Notes: generated from the sequence alone by a model not told the origin. Positions 1 through 8,545 are shown, numbered from the stretch's first letter. The stretch: DNA of 64,000 nucleotides from Meridianimarinicoccus aquatilis (GCF_004358675.1 NZ_SMZO01000019.1:1-64000); one strand, 5' to 3'. Translations and numbers: made by a program.

Positions 1-3
1 AGC

Positions 4-23
4 GTAACCGCCCGATTGATACC
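4..23 (+). repeat. IS66 terminal inverted repeat, left end
   Basis: It begins GTAACCGCCCGATTG and matches the reverse complement of 2482-2501 at 18 of 20 positions. It lies just beyond the tnpC stop codon at 29. Confidence 0.9.
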
Positions 24-28
24 ACGGT

Positions 29-1627
29 TTAGGCTGACCCCCAGTTCCAAGGCATCAGTTCGTCGATCCGGTTGATTTTGTGATCGTGGATGCGGTCGAG
101 GACGTCGGCAAGGTAGGCTTGTGGATCGATGGCGTTCAGCTTTGCGGTTTCGATGATCGTCATCGCACGCGCCAAAGTTTCCGCCCCGGTGTCAGCACCC
201 GCAAAGAGCCAGTTTTTGCGCCCAATCCCGATCGGGCGCATGGCACGTTCTGCCGCGTTATTATCGATAGCCACGCGACCATCCTCAAGGAACAAACAGA
301 ACGACGGCCAACGGCTCAGACCATAACGAAAGGCTTTCGCCAGATCGCTCTTGCCGGGGATCCGCGTCAGCTGTTGTTCGGCCCAGAGTTTGAAGGCCTC
401 AACCTTCGGTTTGCTCAGCTTTTGGCGTGCTGCAAGGCGCGTATCAGCTGATTGACCTGCGATTTCGCGCTCGATGTCATAGAGCTTCCCTATCCTGTCG
501 AGGGCCTCACGAGCGATCTGTGACTTGTCCGACGCCCATACATCATGGAAGTCGCGACGCAGATGCGCCCAACAGGCGGCCTCCTTGAACTGACTGTTGC
601 CGTCAGGGCCTTTCTCATACAGCGCATTGAACCCGGCATAGGCGTCTGCCTGCAAGATACCGCTACTGTTTTGCAGGTGCTGGCGGACATGTTCGCCTTT
701 TCGGTCAGGGGCAAAGTAATAAACCGCCCCCGGCGGCGCTGTGCCCGCCCATGGTCGCTGATCACGGACATAGGCCCAGATACGGCCCTGTTTCACGCCT
801 TTACCCAACCCCTTATCGCGTCGCGCACGGTCCAGCACCCGGATTGGCGTGTCATCTGTATGCAGCAGATCACTTGCCATGATATGCGCCTCGACCCGCT
901 CAATGATGGGCCGGAGAACCTGCATCGCGCGCCCACACCAATCGACCAGCGTACTGTCTGGAATGTCAGCCCCCATACGCGCGAAGATTTCGTTCTGTCG
1001 GTAAAGCGGAAGATGATCGTCAAATTTCGAGACCAAAACATGCGCCAGTAGATTGGGCCCCGCCATGCTGCCCGGGATCGGGCGGCTGGGTGCGGGCACC
1101 TGCACCATCTTTTCGCAGCGGCGGCAGGACTTCTTGATGCGGGCAATCTCGATCACCTTGAGCTGCGCTGTGATCATATCGAGCAGTTCACTGACATCCT
1201 CACCAACGATCCGCAGATCACCGCCGCAATCGGGGCACGCGGCACCGGGATCAAGCTCGCGGCGCTCACGCGGGGTCGTGTCCGAGACACGCGGGCGACG
1301 GCGGGGTTTATTCTCAACCGGCTCGGATGCAGCAGAAGATGGTGCGTCAGCCTCATCTTCATCAAGCGGTGCGTCTTCCGCCTCAGCGACCGCGACCAGT
1401 AGGTCTTCCAGCGCCAACTCAAGCTGTTCAATCTCGCGCTCGATCTTTTCCGAGCTTGCACCAAACGCCTGTTTCTGCAGCTTTGCGATCCGCAGCCGCA
1501 AGGCCTGTACCAATTGATCATGGGCCCGCAGTGTCGCCGATATCTTGGCATTCTCCGCCTGCAAAGTCGCAATCATCGCCTTCAAACGAACGGGGTCATC
1601 TGGCAGGTTTTCAGTATCAATCAGCAT
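29..1627 (-). CDS. tnpC: IS66 family transposase TnpC
   Basis: This is the DDE transposase of the element. From the N-terminus it has a leucine-rich coiled-coil segment (about residues 15-90 including the LQAENAKI stretch), a zinc-finger region with CPDC and CRRC pairs (about 130-170), and the DDE core. Acidic residues are seen in [14 protein letters not shown] and the terminal DNNAAERA motif typical of IS66. The usual small C-terminal IS66 domain follows. The ATG at 1627 is chosen over an in-frame TTG five codons upstream. Length (about 532 residues) is normal for intact TnpC, and no frameshift or internal stop is seen. It is the last of three IS genes on the minus strand. Confidence 0.96.
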   Translation of the reverse strand: MLIDTENLPDDPVRLKAMIATLQAENAKISATLRAHDQLVQALRLRIAKLQKQAFGASSEKIEREIEQLELALEDLLVAVAEAEDAPLDEDEADAPSSAASEPVENKPRRRPRVSDTTPRERRELDPGAACPDCGGDLRIVGEDVSELLDMITAQLKVIEIARIKKSCRRCEKMVQVPAPSRPIPGSMAGPNLLAHVLVSKFDDHLPLYRQNEIFARMGADIPDSTLVDWCGRAMQVLRPIIERVEAHIMASDLLHTDDTPIRVLDRARRDKGLGKGVKQGRIWAYVRDQRPWAGTAPPGAVYYFAPDRKGEHVRQHLQNSSGILQADAYAGFNALYEKGPDGNSQFKEAACWAHLRRDFHDVWASDKSQIAREALDRIGKLYDIEREIAGQSADTRLAARQKLSKPKVEAFKLWAEQQLTRIPGKSDLAKAFRYGLSRWPSFCLFLEDGRVAIDNNAAERAMRPIGIGRKNWLFAGADTGAETLARAMTIIETAKLNAIDPQAYLADVLDRIHDHKINRIDELMPWNWGSA

Positions 1628-1689
1628 GGCGCAAATTACCAAAACTTACAGTAAAACACTATATAAATAAGCAATATCAGATAGATAAA

Positions 1690-2037
1690 TCAACCAACGC
1701 GGGCCGGTGGCGCACCCCAATCTGGCCTACGCCAATCGATCCCCTCCCACAGCATCGCCAGTTGCGCCGAGGTCATCCGCACAGCCCCATCCTGGGCGCT
1801 TGGCCATGGAAACCGCCCCCGCTCCAGAACCTTGTAGTAAAGACAAAAGCCCTGACCATCCCAGTACAGCAGCTTTAACCGATCACCCCGTCGTCCACGA
1901 AAGGCAAACACCGCGCCACTTGCTGGCTTCTGGCGCAACACGTCCTGCGCCAAGATCGAAAGGCCCGCGATGCCCTTCCTCATATCCGTCACCCCACAGG
2001 CCAGATAAACCCGAACCCCGGTTCCCGGACCGATCAC
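1690..2037 (-). CDS. tnpB: IS66 accessory protein TnpB (IS66 Orf2)
   Basis: This 115-residue protein has the features of the IS66 Orf2 family: an N-terminal DMRKGIAGL segment, the RGRRGDRLKLLYWDGQG core and a GRFPWP segment. Family members are required together with TnpC for IS66 transposition, but their molecular role is not settled. It overlaps the end of tnpA by 4 bp, so translation is probably coupled. It is full length and appears intact. Confidence 0.95.
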   Translation of the reverse strand: MIGPGTGVRVYLACGVTDMRKGIAGLSILAQDVLRQKPASGAVFAFRGRRGDRLKLLYWDGQGFCLYYKVLERGRFPWPSAQDGAVRMTSAQLAMLWEGIDWRRPDWGAPPARVG

Positions 2038-2402
2038 GCGGCTTCCACCGCCCGGATCAATCGCGTCAGCGCGGCTGCTTCCACGCCAGTATCAAATCGC
2101 AAGCAACGTCCATTGTTCAAGGAAAGCTCCACCGCAGACGGCGGTGTGGGCTCCGAGGCTGATGACACTACGTCTGCAACATGGAAATCAATTGGTAGAA
2201 AAACTGCGCCCTCGCCGGTGGGCCAAAGCCCCTTCTTCTTAAGCTCATGCCGCCATCGGTAAATCTGCTGGCGCGTCACATCGTGCCTATGCGCAACATG
2301 CGTGACCGTCGCCCCGTCAATGCCGACGGATGAAACAATCGCCAACTTGTCATCATCATTCCAGCGCCGCCGCCGCTCAAAACCAAGGACCTCGCCCCGC
2401 AT
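2034..2402 (-). CDS. tnpA: IS66 accessory protein TnpA (helix-turn-helix)
   Basis: This is the first gene of the IS66 element. A helix-turn-helix of the transposase-8 type is visible: RRRWNDDDKLAIV, then THVAHRHDVTRQQIYRWR, the recognition helix. The C-terminal half (VFLPIDFHV and the segment rich in serine and proline) is typical of IS66 TnpA. The ATG at 2402 is chosen because a GGAGG sequence lies just upstream; a GTG at 2447 would extend the frame by 15 residues. It probably binds the element ends or regulates transposition, by analogy with the family. Confidence 0.92.
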   Translation of the reverse strand: MRGEVLGFERRRRWNDDDKLAIVSSVGIDGATVTHVAHRHDVTRQQIYRWRHELKKKGLWPTGEGAVFLPIDFHVADVVSSASEPTPPSAVELSLNNGRCLRFDTGVEAAALTRLIRAVEAA

Positions 2403-2481
2403 GACACCCTCCGCATAAGACACGTCACTAACGACGTCGCTATGCACGTATCTTAAACCATCACGCCAAAATTAGGCAGGC

Positions 2482-2501
2482 GGTGCCAATCGGGCGGTTA
2501 C
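2482..2501 (-). repeat. IS66 terminal inverted repeat, right end
   Basis: Read on the minus strand it begins GTAACCGCCCGATTG like the left end. Its first bases GTAA supply the TAA stop that now ends the interrupted island gene. Confidence 0.9.
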
Positions 2502-3301
2502 GTTATAGCATGTTCTCGATCACCAAAGAACAAGAACCGCGCCCCTGCCAACGGCCCCGTCGCCTTGTCCAAATAAACACTTCCGGGGGCAATTGGGGCC
2601 AACTGAAGCTTGCCCAGCATCGTGAGAAAGTCGAACCTACCAAGTCGTCCACCGCCGAAGCCAAAAACACTTGTCATGGATTTGTATAACGCATCGAATG
2701 TTGCGTGAGGCTCTTGCCCAACTCTTGCATGGGTGGCTACCAATCGGTCTTGAAAACCCCCAAATTCGGTTTGCCACTGATAGTAAGTACGAAATGTCCT
2801 TGCTATCGCATCCGGCCTTTTACTTTGGAATTTTCGGTGATTTGAGAACTTTCGAGTAGCAATACCACCTGCGTTTGCCACCAGCATGTTTTCGAATGCT
2901 ACTGGGTCGGCACCATAAGTTGCAAATGACCAAACAGGTCCCGCTTGGAATGATCCATAAACATCTTGGGCAAACGCCCATTCGTCCACCGAATGTTTGC
3001 CGAAGTGAGTAAGGATAAATGTTAGCCAAATCGCTTCATCAAGCTGCCCTTGTCGATGGTAGTGAAGTGATCCTCTAACTGGGTCGAAAATATCCGAATG
3101 AGGATCGCATCTGGCCGGACTAACTCCCTGCATTATCAAGGTTTCAGTATATGAAATTCGACGAAGACTAGAAATGATCTGTTGTGCCCAACAATGTCTC
3201 CGCTGGGCAGTTGCTATGCCGGGAAGGGGGCCAAACTGCGCATCAATCTCCGCTATTTTCCCAACAAACTCATTGATTCTGTTTTTGTGAATGCCGTTCA
3301 T
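2498..3301 (-). pseudogene. aGPT-pyrophosphorylase clade 3-like protein, 3' end cut off by IS66
   Basis: The 267 residues visible resemble the alpha-glutamyl/putrescinyl-thymine pyrophosphorylase clade 3 family. Members are helix-hairpin-helix glycosylase-fold relatives proposed to act in pyrimidine hypermodification. Segments that match my memory of the family are FDPVRGSLHYHRQGQLDEA (72-90), THFGKH (98-103), FSNHRKFQS (152-160), DALYKSM (203-209), FDFLTMLGKL (223-232) and TGPLAGAR (248-255). Island sequence runs to 2502; the stop codon is supplied by the IS66 end, so the native C-terminus lies left of the window. It starts 11 bp after the TS-like gene and is the third gene of the operon. 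Whether the truncated product works is unknown. The family call rests on recalled motifs, not a search. Confidence 0.65.
2502..2509. repeat. Target-site duplication of IS66 (right copy)
   Basis: The octamer gttatagc follows the right inverted repeat. The last three bases of the expected left copy (agc) are present at 1-3 and the remaining five lie outside the window. Confidence 0.7.
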
Positions 3302-3312
3302 GCTTGGCTACC

Positions 3313-4443
3313 TTAACTTAGGTTCTCAAAAAGATCCCTAACGGGAGATTGTTTTTTATCGAGCCTGCCAAGGATGTATATTCGGTAGGTCGGTGAAATG
3401 TCCCTCATCATCTTTACAACTTTGCGTAGCTCAGACCTCTCGGTGCTGAGATCATCTCCGCGTTTCCTCATTTCTTCAAATATCTTGTGAATTCTGAAAA
3501 GCTCAATGAAGTCGCGCCAGTACGGATCGAGGTCAGCCGGTGCGGTGTGGTCGATGTTTCCGGTTCGGATTTTTTGCTCTGCGGCTTTTACGTGCTCTAT
3601 ACTGGACCAAGGGCTTCCAAGGGGCATCTCAGGCATTGGTGAAAAATCATGAAAACCCTCTCTGTAATAGGCTTTGGCACCTGACGTTGAGATGTTCGCC
3701 GGACGATCCTCCGTTGCTGTACAGTCATGATATAAATGTAGACTGGTCACTGAATGAGTGTACCTACCTAACCCAAAGCCCAGCTCGCGCGCTGCGATCT
3801 CTTGTAACATCGTAAACGCGAAAATGTCATGCGGAAGGCCGAAAAATGCATCGTTGGAACGCATGTGTGTGTGCATGAACAACTGCTTGTTCCTAACCGC
3901 GAATTGAATGGTGCAGGTGCACGGCTTGTCCCCGTTTTTCGGCTTTGCATCTGAATTGTCATATATCTGAACTAGGGCGTTTCTTGACCCTTCCCGTTCG
4001 CGCAGCGTACGGATTACTCGATCCCATTCACTGACACCATCGAGCTTCGCTTGAGCATTTTCACCGAATATTCTGGGCCCATAGGCACCGCTTGCTTTCA
4101 CCTCATCTTTGATCATTTTGGGATAGTTAGGGATGTAGTGTTTGATGAAATCGACGCTATCACTACCGGACAAATACCAAAACAATTCACCAAGCGGACT
4201 AAAGGCTTTGGCCTTCGAGAATGAACGACTTAACCGCGCTCGTGGGTTCTTAAGCTCCAACAGCGCGCCAAAGGCCTCCGTACTATTGCCTTTGCTAGAC
4301 TCGACCTGAAAGTTCCCTCGCCCATTTAGTAGCTGCTTAAAAACAGCCCTCATCAAATCATCAAGGCTATCTTCGCTTGCGTGGAACAATTTTACCAACC
4401 TCTTCTTAGGGTTGAATTTCTGCTTTGTTCCGCACAATTTCAA
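3313..4443 (-). CDS. Thymidylate-synthase-fold enzyme, possible dCMP hydroxymethylase
   Basis: This is a thymidylate synthase (ThyA) superfamily member. It keeps the ELFWYLSG segment (E86), a PC motif with the aligned nucleophile C175 (KPCTCTIQF), RSND (R195, S196, D198), FFGLPHD (201-206) and SLHLY (H236, Y238). At the position of the Asn that selects dUMP in ThyA (GLPFN) it has Asp206. T4 dCMP hydroxymethylase also has Asp there, and the Asn-to-Asp change in Lactobacillus casei TS switches preference to dCMP. The residue after the nucleophile, His in ThyA, is Thr176. At 376 residues it is about 110 longer than bacterial ThyA, with an extra charged C-terminus. It is the middle gene of the island operon, 31 bp after the nuclease gene. 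It is unlikely to be the housekeeping ThyA. Fold is sure; substrate is inferred. Confidence 0.82.
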   Translation of the reverse strand: MKLCGTKQKFNPKKRLVKLFHASEDSLDDLMRAVFKQLLNGRGNFQVESSKGNSTEAFGALLELKNPRARLSRSFSKAKAFSPLGELFWYLSGSDSVDFIKHYIPNYPKMIKDEVKASGAYGPRIFGENAQAKLDGVSEWDRVIRTLREREGSRNALVQIYDNSDAKPKNGDKPCTCTIQFAVRNKQLFMHTHMRSNDAFFGLPHDIFAFTMLQEIAARELGFGLGRYTHSVTSLHLYHDCTATEDRPANISTSGAKAYYREGFHDFSPMPEMPLGSPWSSIEHVKAAEQKIRTGNIDHTAPADLDPYWRDFIELFRIHKIFEEMRKRGDDLSTERSELRKVVKMMRDISPTYRIYILGRLDKKQSPVRDLFENLS

Positions 4444-4474
4444 GAGGTAACTAAAGCAATTCCGTACCGTTGGC

Positions 4475-5620
4475 TCATGTCATTCTTTTTACACTTACGA
4501 TCACCCCGTGTTCAGATACATTTTTCGAGACTCTTTTTGCTCGCTCCAAAAGCCAATCGAACCCAACAACCTTTATGCGGTGACGTGCTTCGTTTAGTGA
4601 TGCCAATACCAACTTTTGGTCAGGCGTCAGAGTGTTCTCCAAGCCAACGATAACCAAGCAGTCTGGACTCGAAAATCCGGGAAACACGTTTCTCACGTTT
4701 CCGATATGGTCCAGCATGTATTTTCGATAGTCCGTCACTTGATGTTCAGCGTGAGTAACATCCGCAGAGGGGTGACCTGCTTTTGTGATCAGATTCTTGC
4801 TTGGACATTCGATCTCAACAACAAGATAGCTTCCGTCTGATCGCTTCACCACAAAATCCGGCTTCCGAGAGCCAAACAGATTTGGCTCTGGCCAAACCTC
4901 TATCGCCATAGGGTCTAGGAGTTGTGGGTTTGCCTCAAAGAAGGTTTGAAACACAGGTTCGCAGGAGCCGCAGTCATCAATCAAGTCCTGAAACTCGCGT
5001 AGCGTCTTTTCTCCAATTGAAAACCATCGACTCGCGACTGCTCTCACTATTTCCTTTGCGGCTTTGACGCTATCTGGTGACACCTGATGCCGAAAGAAAA
5101 CTTGTGCAAGAGATGCCGCAAGATCATCTTCTCTTTCAATGGATAAAACCAATTCAACCAATTTCTTTCTGGCAGCCTCTTGTACACCACATGACGTTCC
5201 TCCCGCATCAATTACCCGTTGCCACAGTTCAGAACCCGACCCAACTTTCATTCTCATTGAAGGCGAAGCTGATGCTGCGGACGAGAGCACGTCAAAGGCG
5301 ATAGTATGGTTCGAAAGGTTGGAAAGGTTCACAGCGGCCTGAGCTATTTCTTCAATTCCTTGCTCGCTCCAAAAAAGTAAGGCAGCAGCGGCGGGCTCCT
5401 TTAGTTCCCACTTATAGGTGATACCGCCATAGTCATCTTCAAAAAGGCGGCGAACCAAATTCATTGCCTGTGTCGTTCCTTGGTCCATACAACGGTTCAA
5501 CAACGAACTTAGGGTTTGCGGGTTAGCCCCCCTTTCAATGAAATCATTGACTTCGTCTTCGAGCAAACCTGTGATCTCCCAAGAAGTGGCAACTTTGTTG
5601 ACCGCGAAATACGCCAACAT
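4475..5620 (-). CDS. Shedu-like DUF4263 nuclease (anti-phage type)
   Basis: The C-terminal part (about 220-365) matches the Shedu (SduA, DUF4263) PD-(D/E)xK nuclease domain: EANP (229-232), a conserved WPEPNLFG segment (243-250), KPDF with D255, VVEIE with E269 and E271, and HQVTDYRKY with Q293 or nearby, followed by VIVGLE. The N-terminal 200 residues are mostly helical, without a family I recognise, as is usual for the variable sensor region of Shedu proteins. Known Shedu proteins defend against phage as single-gene systems; here the gene heads an operon with two pyrimidine-modification-type enzymes. All putative catalytic residues are present. The start at 5620 lies about 120 bp from the 3' end of tRNA-Phe. 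Confidence 0.78.
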   Translation of the reverse strand: MLAYFAVNKVATSWEITGLLEDEVNDFIERGANPQTLSSLLNRCMDQGTTQAMNLVRRLFEDDYGGITYKWELKEPAAAALLFWSEQGIEEIAQAAVNLSNLSNHTIAFDVLSSAASASPSMRMKVGSGSELWQRVIDAGGTSCGVQEAARKKLVELVLSIEREDDLAASLAQVFFRHQVSPDSVKAAKEIVRAVASRWFSIGEKTLREFQDLIDDCGSCEPVFQTFFEANPQLLDPMAIEVWPEPNLFGSRKPDFVVKRSDGSYLVVEIECPSKNLITKAGHPSADVTHAEHQVTDYRKYMLDHIGNVRNVFPGFSSPDCLVIVGLENTLTPDQKLVLASLNEARHRIKVVGFDWLLERAKRVSKNVSEHGVIVSVKRMT

Positions 5621-5655
5621 CTGAACACGCTATCCGACCTAGGGAAGAATGGGAA

Positions 5656-5675
5656 ATGATACCCTAATGATACCC
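5656..5675. repeat. Tandem 9-bp direct repeats beside tRNA-Phe
   Basis: Two copies of ATGATACCC (5656-5664 and 5667-5675) are separated by 2 bp, giving an 11-bp period. They lie between the island operon start (5620) and the 3' end of tRNA-Phe (5744). Tandem repeats of this kind next to a tRNA 3' end resemble arm-type binding sites of tyrosine integrases; they could also be an operator for the island operon. No integrase gene is in the window. Confidence 0.45.
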
Positions 5676-5743
5676 ACGACAAAATCAGTCGTGCTTCAGG
5701 CGATCAAAATCACGCCTATTATATTGTTTTATTTATATAAAAG

Positions 5744-5818
5744 TGGTGCCCGGGGGCGGAATCGAACCACCGACACGAGGATTTTCAATCCACTGCTCTA
5801 CCCCTGAGCTACCCGGGC
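5744..5818 (-). tRNA. tRNA-Phe (GAA)
   Basis: The minus strand folds as a tRNA: 7-bp acceptor stem GCCCGGG/CCCGGGC, D arm GCTC/GAGC, anticodon loop TTGAAAA with anticodon GAA, T arm with GGTTCGATTCC, and an encoded CCA end. The anticodon stem has one T-T mismatch. The 3' end faces the island, and tRNA 3' ends are common integration sites. Confidence 0.96.
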
Positions 5819-5894
5819 ATGGGGAACGATTATCGTTCGGGTCTGGGCGTTTTAGGCGGTCCCCGATCAGGTGTCCAGAGTACAAATCACAAAA

Positions 5895-6086
5895 TCAGTG
5901 CCGTTTTTTCATGTCGTCGGTTTCGGTCGCCGCAACAATTTCATCGTCGTCTTCGTCGGTATGCGAGGCGGGGATGGAATAGCCGCCCGTAAGCCACTTC
6001 CCGAGATCTATATCCGCACAGCGGCGGCTGCAGAAGGGTCGGTATTGCTCTGCTGCTTCGGCTTTGTTGCAGATCGGACAAATCAT
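5895..6086 (-). CDS. yacG: DNA gyrase inhibitor YacG (zinc-binding)
   Basis: This 63-residue protein has the YacG zinc site: CPIC near the N-terminus and CSRRC (Cys19 and Cys23), followed by ADIDLGKW. In Escherichia coli YacG binds GyrB and inhibits gyrase. The C-terminus is acidic, as usual. Its ATG overlaps the TGA of the upstream RNase E/G gene (ATGA), so it is translationally coupled at the end of a maf-RNase-yacG run. It ends about 75 bp before tRNA-Phe. Confidence 0.93.
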   Translation of the reverse strand: MICPICNKAEAAEQYRPFCSRRCADIDLGKWLTGGYSIPASHTDEDDDEIVAATETDDMKKRH

Positions 6087-7117
6087 GAGAGTGTCACACT
6101 GATTGGCAGTCGCTCGCGCTTCCGGCTCAGTTCGAAATGCCCCAACGGCGTCCAGCCGACAAGTGCGGTTTCAACGGGGCATGTGCGCAGGGCGGTACGG
6201 ATGGTTTGCTCGAAGCTGCGTCGGTCCTTCTTTGCCATGGGAGCGAAATCTATGACGATCTGGCCACCAAGGCCGAGCAGGCGCAACGCGCGGGGCAGCT
6301 CACGGATCGCTGCGATGTTCGTTTTAAGGCCTGCGGCAAGGCTGGTGTCGTTTCCGGTATTCACATCCACGGCTACGAGCGCGCGGGTTGGCTCCACGTA
6401 CATGTGCCCGCCGCCGGGAAGGGCGACCCGAGGCTGGCGCAATTCGTCAATAGCCTCTGCCGCGCCGTGCGTGTCAAAGCACCCAGGCTCCAGAATGACG
6501 TCGCTTGCGGCTACGTCTGACCAGTCCCGCCATGCCAAAAGGTCGGGCGTTGGCCCATCCAGCAAAAGCTCGGGACCGCCCTTCGTGGCGCCGCTTACCT
6601 GTAGGGCCAGATCAAGCGTATCGGCAAGATCGTCGGCGAGTGCGTCATCCTCGGCGGTTTGCGCGGCCGATCGAAGGATCACGCCGACCCCTTCGGGAAA
6701 TTCAAACTCGTCCAGAACACTGCGTAGCCGTGCCCGCGCGTCTTCATCCTTGATGCTGCGGGAGAGATTGATGCCCGGTGCACCTGGCGTCACGATGCAA
6801 TACCGGCTTTTGAACAAGACTTTGAGGGTTACAGGCACTGCTTTGCCCGGTTCAGCATAGCCGGTGACTTGCACCAGAACAGATGCACCTGCTGCAAGGT
6901 CTTGGCCCTGACGGGCAAAAGCGCTGCCCCCCGGAATCGACAGCATGCGCCCGCCAAGACCTTTCATAGGTCTGTCCACGCGCGCCCGATATATTGCGCC
7001 GGGGCGAGGGACGTCATCCGGCGGATCGATCAGGAGGTCGTCAAGCTGCCCGTCACGCATCAGCGCAGCAGCAGGTCGTCCCGCCAACGTATCGATCAGA
7101 ATTTGAGATCCCTTCAT
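6083..7117 (-). CDS. Ribonuclease E/G family protein
   Basis: This protein has the catalytic core typical of the RNase E/G family: [12 protein letters not shown] (first metal-binding Asp) and [10 protein letters not shown] (second Asp), followed by the conserved FEQTIRTAL and [12 protein letters not shown] stretch. At about 344 residues it is shorter than RNase G and lacks the C-terminal scaffold of RNase E, so it matches the short alphaproteobacterial type found beside maf and yacG. The ATG at 7117 overlaps the maf stop as ATGA and is preferred over an upstream ATG at 7135. The expected role is single-strand endonucleolytic RNA processing; targets cannot be inferred. Confidence 0.88.
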   Translation of the reverse strand: MKGSQILIDTLAGRPAAALMRDGQLDDLLIDPPDDVPRPGAIYRARVDRPMKGLGGRMLSIPGGSAFARQGQDLAAGASVLVQVTGYAEPGKAVPVTLKVLFKSRYCIVTPGAPGINLSRSIKDEDARARLRSVLDEFEFPEGVGVILRSAAQTAEDDALADDLADTLDLALQVSGATKGGPELLLDGPTPDLLAWRDWSDVAASDVILEPGCFDTHGAAEAIDELRQPRVALPGGGHMYVEPTRALVAVDVNTGNDTSLAAGLKTNIAAIRELPRALRLLGLGGQIVIDFAPMAKKDRRSFEQTIRTALRTCPVETALVGWTPLGHFELSRKRERLPISVTLS

Positions 7118-7740
7118 GCCGCCACCCGTTGCCATACAGGAAAACCCGCCGCCGTGAGCAATGTGGCAGTTTCAGCCAAGGGCAAGCCAACGATTGCGGT
7201 GAACGATCCCGATGTCCATGGAATGAAAGCGCCGGCAGGGCCCTGAATACCATACCCGCCCGCTTTGCCCTGCCAGTCACCGGAGGACAGATAGGCGTTC
7301 AGTTCTTCGTCAGATAGAGATTTCATTTGCACTCGGCTTTCCACTTCGCGCTGCCATATGCGTGCGCCACGGCGAACACACACAGCAGTGATCACCCGGT
7401 GTCTTCGTCCCGATAGTGCCAAGAGGAACGACGCAGCTTCGCCAGCGTCAGCGGGCTTGCCCATGATGCGGCGTCCCATGGCCACGGTGGTATCAGCGCA
7501 CAGAATGATATCGTCAGGGCCGGCGATCACAGCGGCGGCTTTCTCGCGGGCGATGCGCGCGCAATACACGCGAGGCACTTCGCCGACGCGCGGGTCTTCA
7601 TTGATGTCAGGCGGTGTTATGGCGTCGGGCGTAATCCCAAGAACGCCCAGCAGTTCAAGACGTCGCGGGCTGCCGGAACCAAGAACAAGACGCGGTGCGA
7701 CAGCCCCATCGGGCTGGGCCGGGGGCTGCAAGTCGCTCAT
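7114..7740 (-). CDS. maf: Maf family nucleotide pyrophosphatase
   Basis: The start of the Maf fold is seen in [14 protein letters not shown] (the SxSPRR motif), with [15 protein letters not shown] in the middle and the conserved [16 protein letters not shown] segment near residue 160. Maf proteins hydrolyse non-canonical or canonical nucleoside triphosphates, mostly dTTP/UTP or modified pyrimidines. It lies 10 bp after infA and overlaps the RNase E/G gene by 4 bp. The ATG at 7740 is chosen over the preceding GTG. Confidence 0.94.
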   Translation of the reverse strand: MSDLQPPAQPDGAVAPRLVLGSGSPRRLELLGVLGITPDAITPPDINEDPRVGEVPRVYCARIAREKAAAVIAGPDDIILCADTTVAMGRRIMGKPADAGEAASFLLALSGRRHRVITAVCVRRGARIWQREVESRVQMKSLSDEELNAYLSSGDWQGKAGGYGIQGPAGAFIPWTSGSFTAIVGLPLAETATLLTAAGFPVWQRVAA

Positions 7741-7750
7741 CACGGCGCCT

Positions 7751-7969
7751 TTACTTGAAGCGATAGTTGATCCGGCCCTTGGTCAGGTCATAGGGGGTCA
7801 TTTCGACCTGCACCTTGTCACCTGCCAGAACACGAATCCGGTTCTTGCGCATTTTTCCTGCCGTGTGTGCGATAATCTCATGGCCGTTCTCAAGCTCGAC
7901 CCGGAATGTCGCGTTGGGCAGGAGTTCCTTCACGACGCCGGGGAATTCGAGCATTTCTTCCTTGGCCAT
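7751..7969 (-). CDS. infA: Translation initiation factor IF-1
   Basis: This 72-residue S1/OB-fold protein starts [11 protein letters not shown] and ends GRINYRFK, closely following bacterial IF-1. It binds the ribosomal A site during initiation. The ATG at 7969 gives the standard length, although an in-frame ATG lies two codons upstream. It begins the infA-maf-RNase-yacG run on the minus strand, with about 110 bp of non-coding sequence separating it from the UPF0262 gene upstream. Confidence 0.98.
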   Translation of the reverse strand: MAKEEMLEFPGVVKELLPNATFRVELENGHEIIAHTAGKMRKNRIRVLAGDKVQVEMTPYDLTKGRINYRFK

Positions 7970-8083
7970 GGTCACTCCGTTCTAAATCGCTCGCCACGCT
8001 GCGAGCACGCGACTAGATGCGCCAACGAGCGCAAATTTTCAAGGGGTAAAGCGCATAAACGCCAGATCCTGCAAGGATCAGGT

Positions 8084-8545
8084 TTATGCCGCCAGTGCGC
8101 AGACCAGCGTGAACAATCGCCTTGCTGTATCCTCGTCCAGCACTGCGTAATCGTCAAGGACAGTGATCAAGGTTCGGGCGCCCTCCAGATGGATTGCGCG
8201 ACGCGCCTCGTCCAGCACTTCGATTTCGGCCGGCGGCTTTGAGCGCACTGCTTCATAATAACTTGCGCAAATCTGCGTGTAGTCTTTAACGATCTGCCGC
8301 AATTCGCCCAAGGTAACGGTGAACTGTGTCGCGGCAGAGCCATCTTCGCACTTCAGGTCAAACGTCAGCCGACTTCCAGCAAGTCCAAGGGCCAGTTGGT
8401 AAGGGCCGGCAGGGGCATGTTTCAACGCAAAATGATTTTCTTCGATCAGGTCAAAGATCGCGACATTCTGTTCCTGTTCAATTTCTGGGCTGGGCGCACG
8501 GCCGTCGCTGCTTTCAAGCGTGATCTGTGACAGTCTTTCGGTCAT
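8084..8545 (-). CDS. UPF0262 family protein
   Basis: This 153-residue protein matches the alphaproteobacterial UPF0262 family, recognised by the ALKHAPAGPYQLALGLAG-like core, the DYTQICASYYEAVR segment and the RRAIHLEGA segment. The function is unknown. No signal peptide or membrane segment is seen. Its ATG overlaps the hisD stop codon (ATGA), and hisD-UPF0262-infA is a common order in Rhodobacteraceae, suggesting co-expression with hisD. Confidence 0.92.
   Translation of the reverse strand: MTERLSQITLESSDGRAPSPEIEQEQNVAIFDLIEENHFALKHAPAGPYQLALGLAGSRLTFDLKCEDGSAATQFTVTLGELRQIVKDYTQICASYYEAVRSKPPAEIEVLDEARRAIHLEGARTLITVLDDYAVLDEDTARRLFTLVCALAA

Larger units (their letters stand above)
4..2501 (-). 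mobile_element. Complete IS66-family insertion sequence
   Basis: Three IS66 genes (tnpA, tnpB, tnpC on the minus strand) lie between imperfect 20-bp terminal inverted repeats at 4-23 and 2482-2501 (18 of 20 positions match). The 8 bases after the right end (2502-2509, gttatagc) end in agc, the same three bases that precede the left end at 1-3. This fits the 8-bp target duplication of IS66 elements, with the first five bases outside the window. All three ORFs are open and the ends are well conserved, so the insertion looks recent. It interrupts the gene that ends artificially at 2498. Confidence 0.93.

Noticed and set aside
3313-4443. Housekeeping thymidylate synthase ThyA
   Set aside because: Length, the Asp at the dUMP-selecting position, the missing His after the nucleophile and the island context argue against the standard enzyme.
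5676-5700. Short inverted repeat CACGAC/GTCGTG near the island start as a terminator
   Set aside because: The 6-bp stem is weak and lacks a T run, so terminator function cannot be supported.
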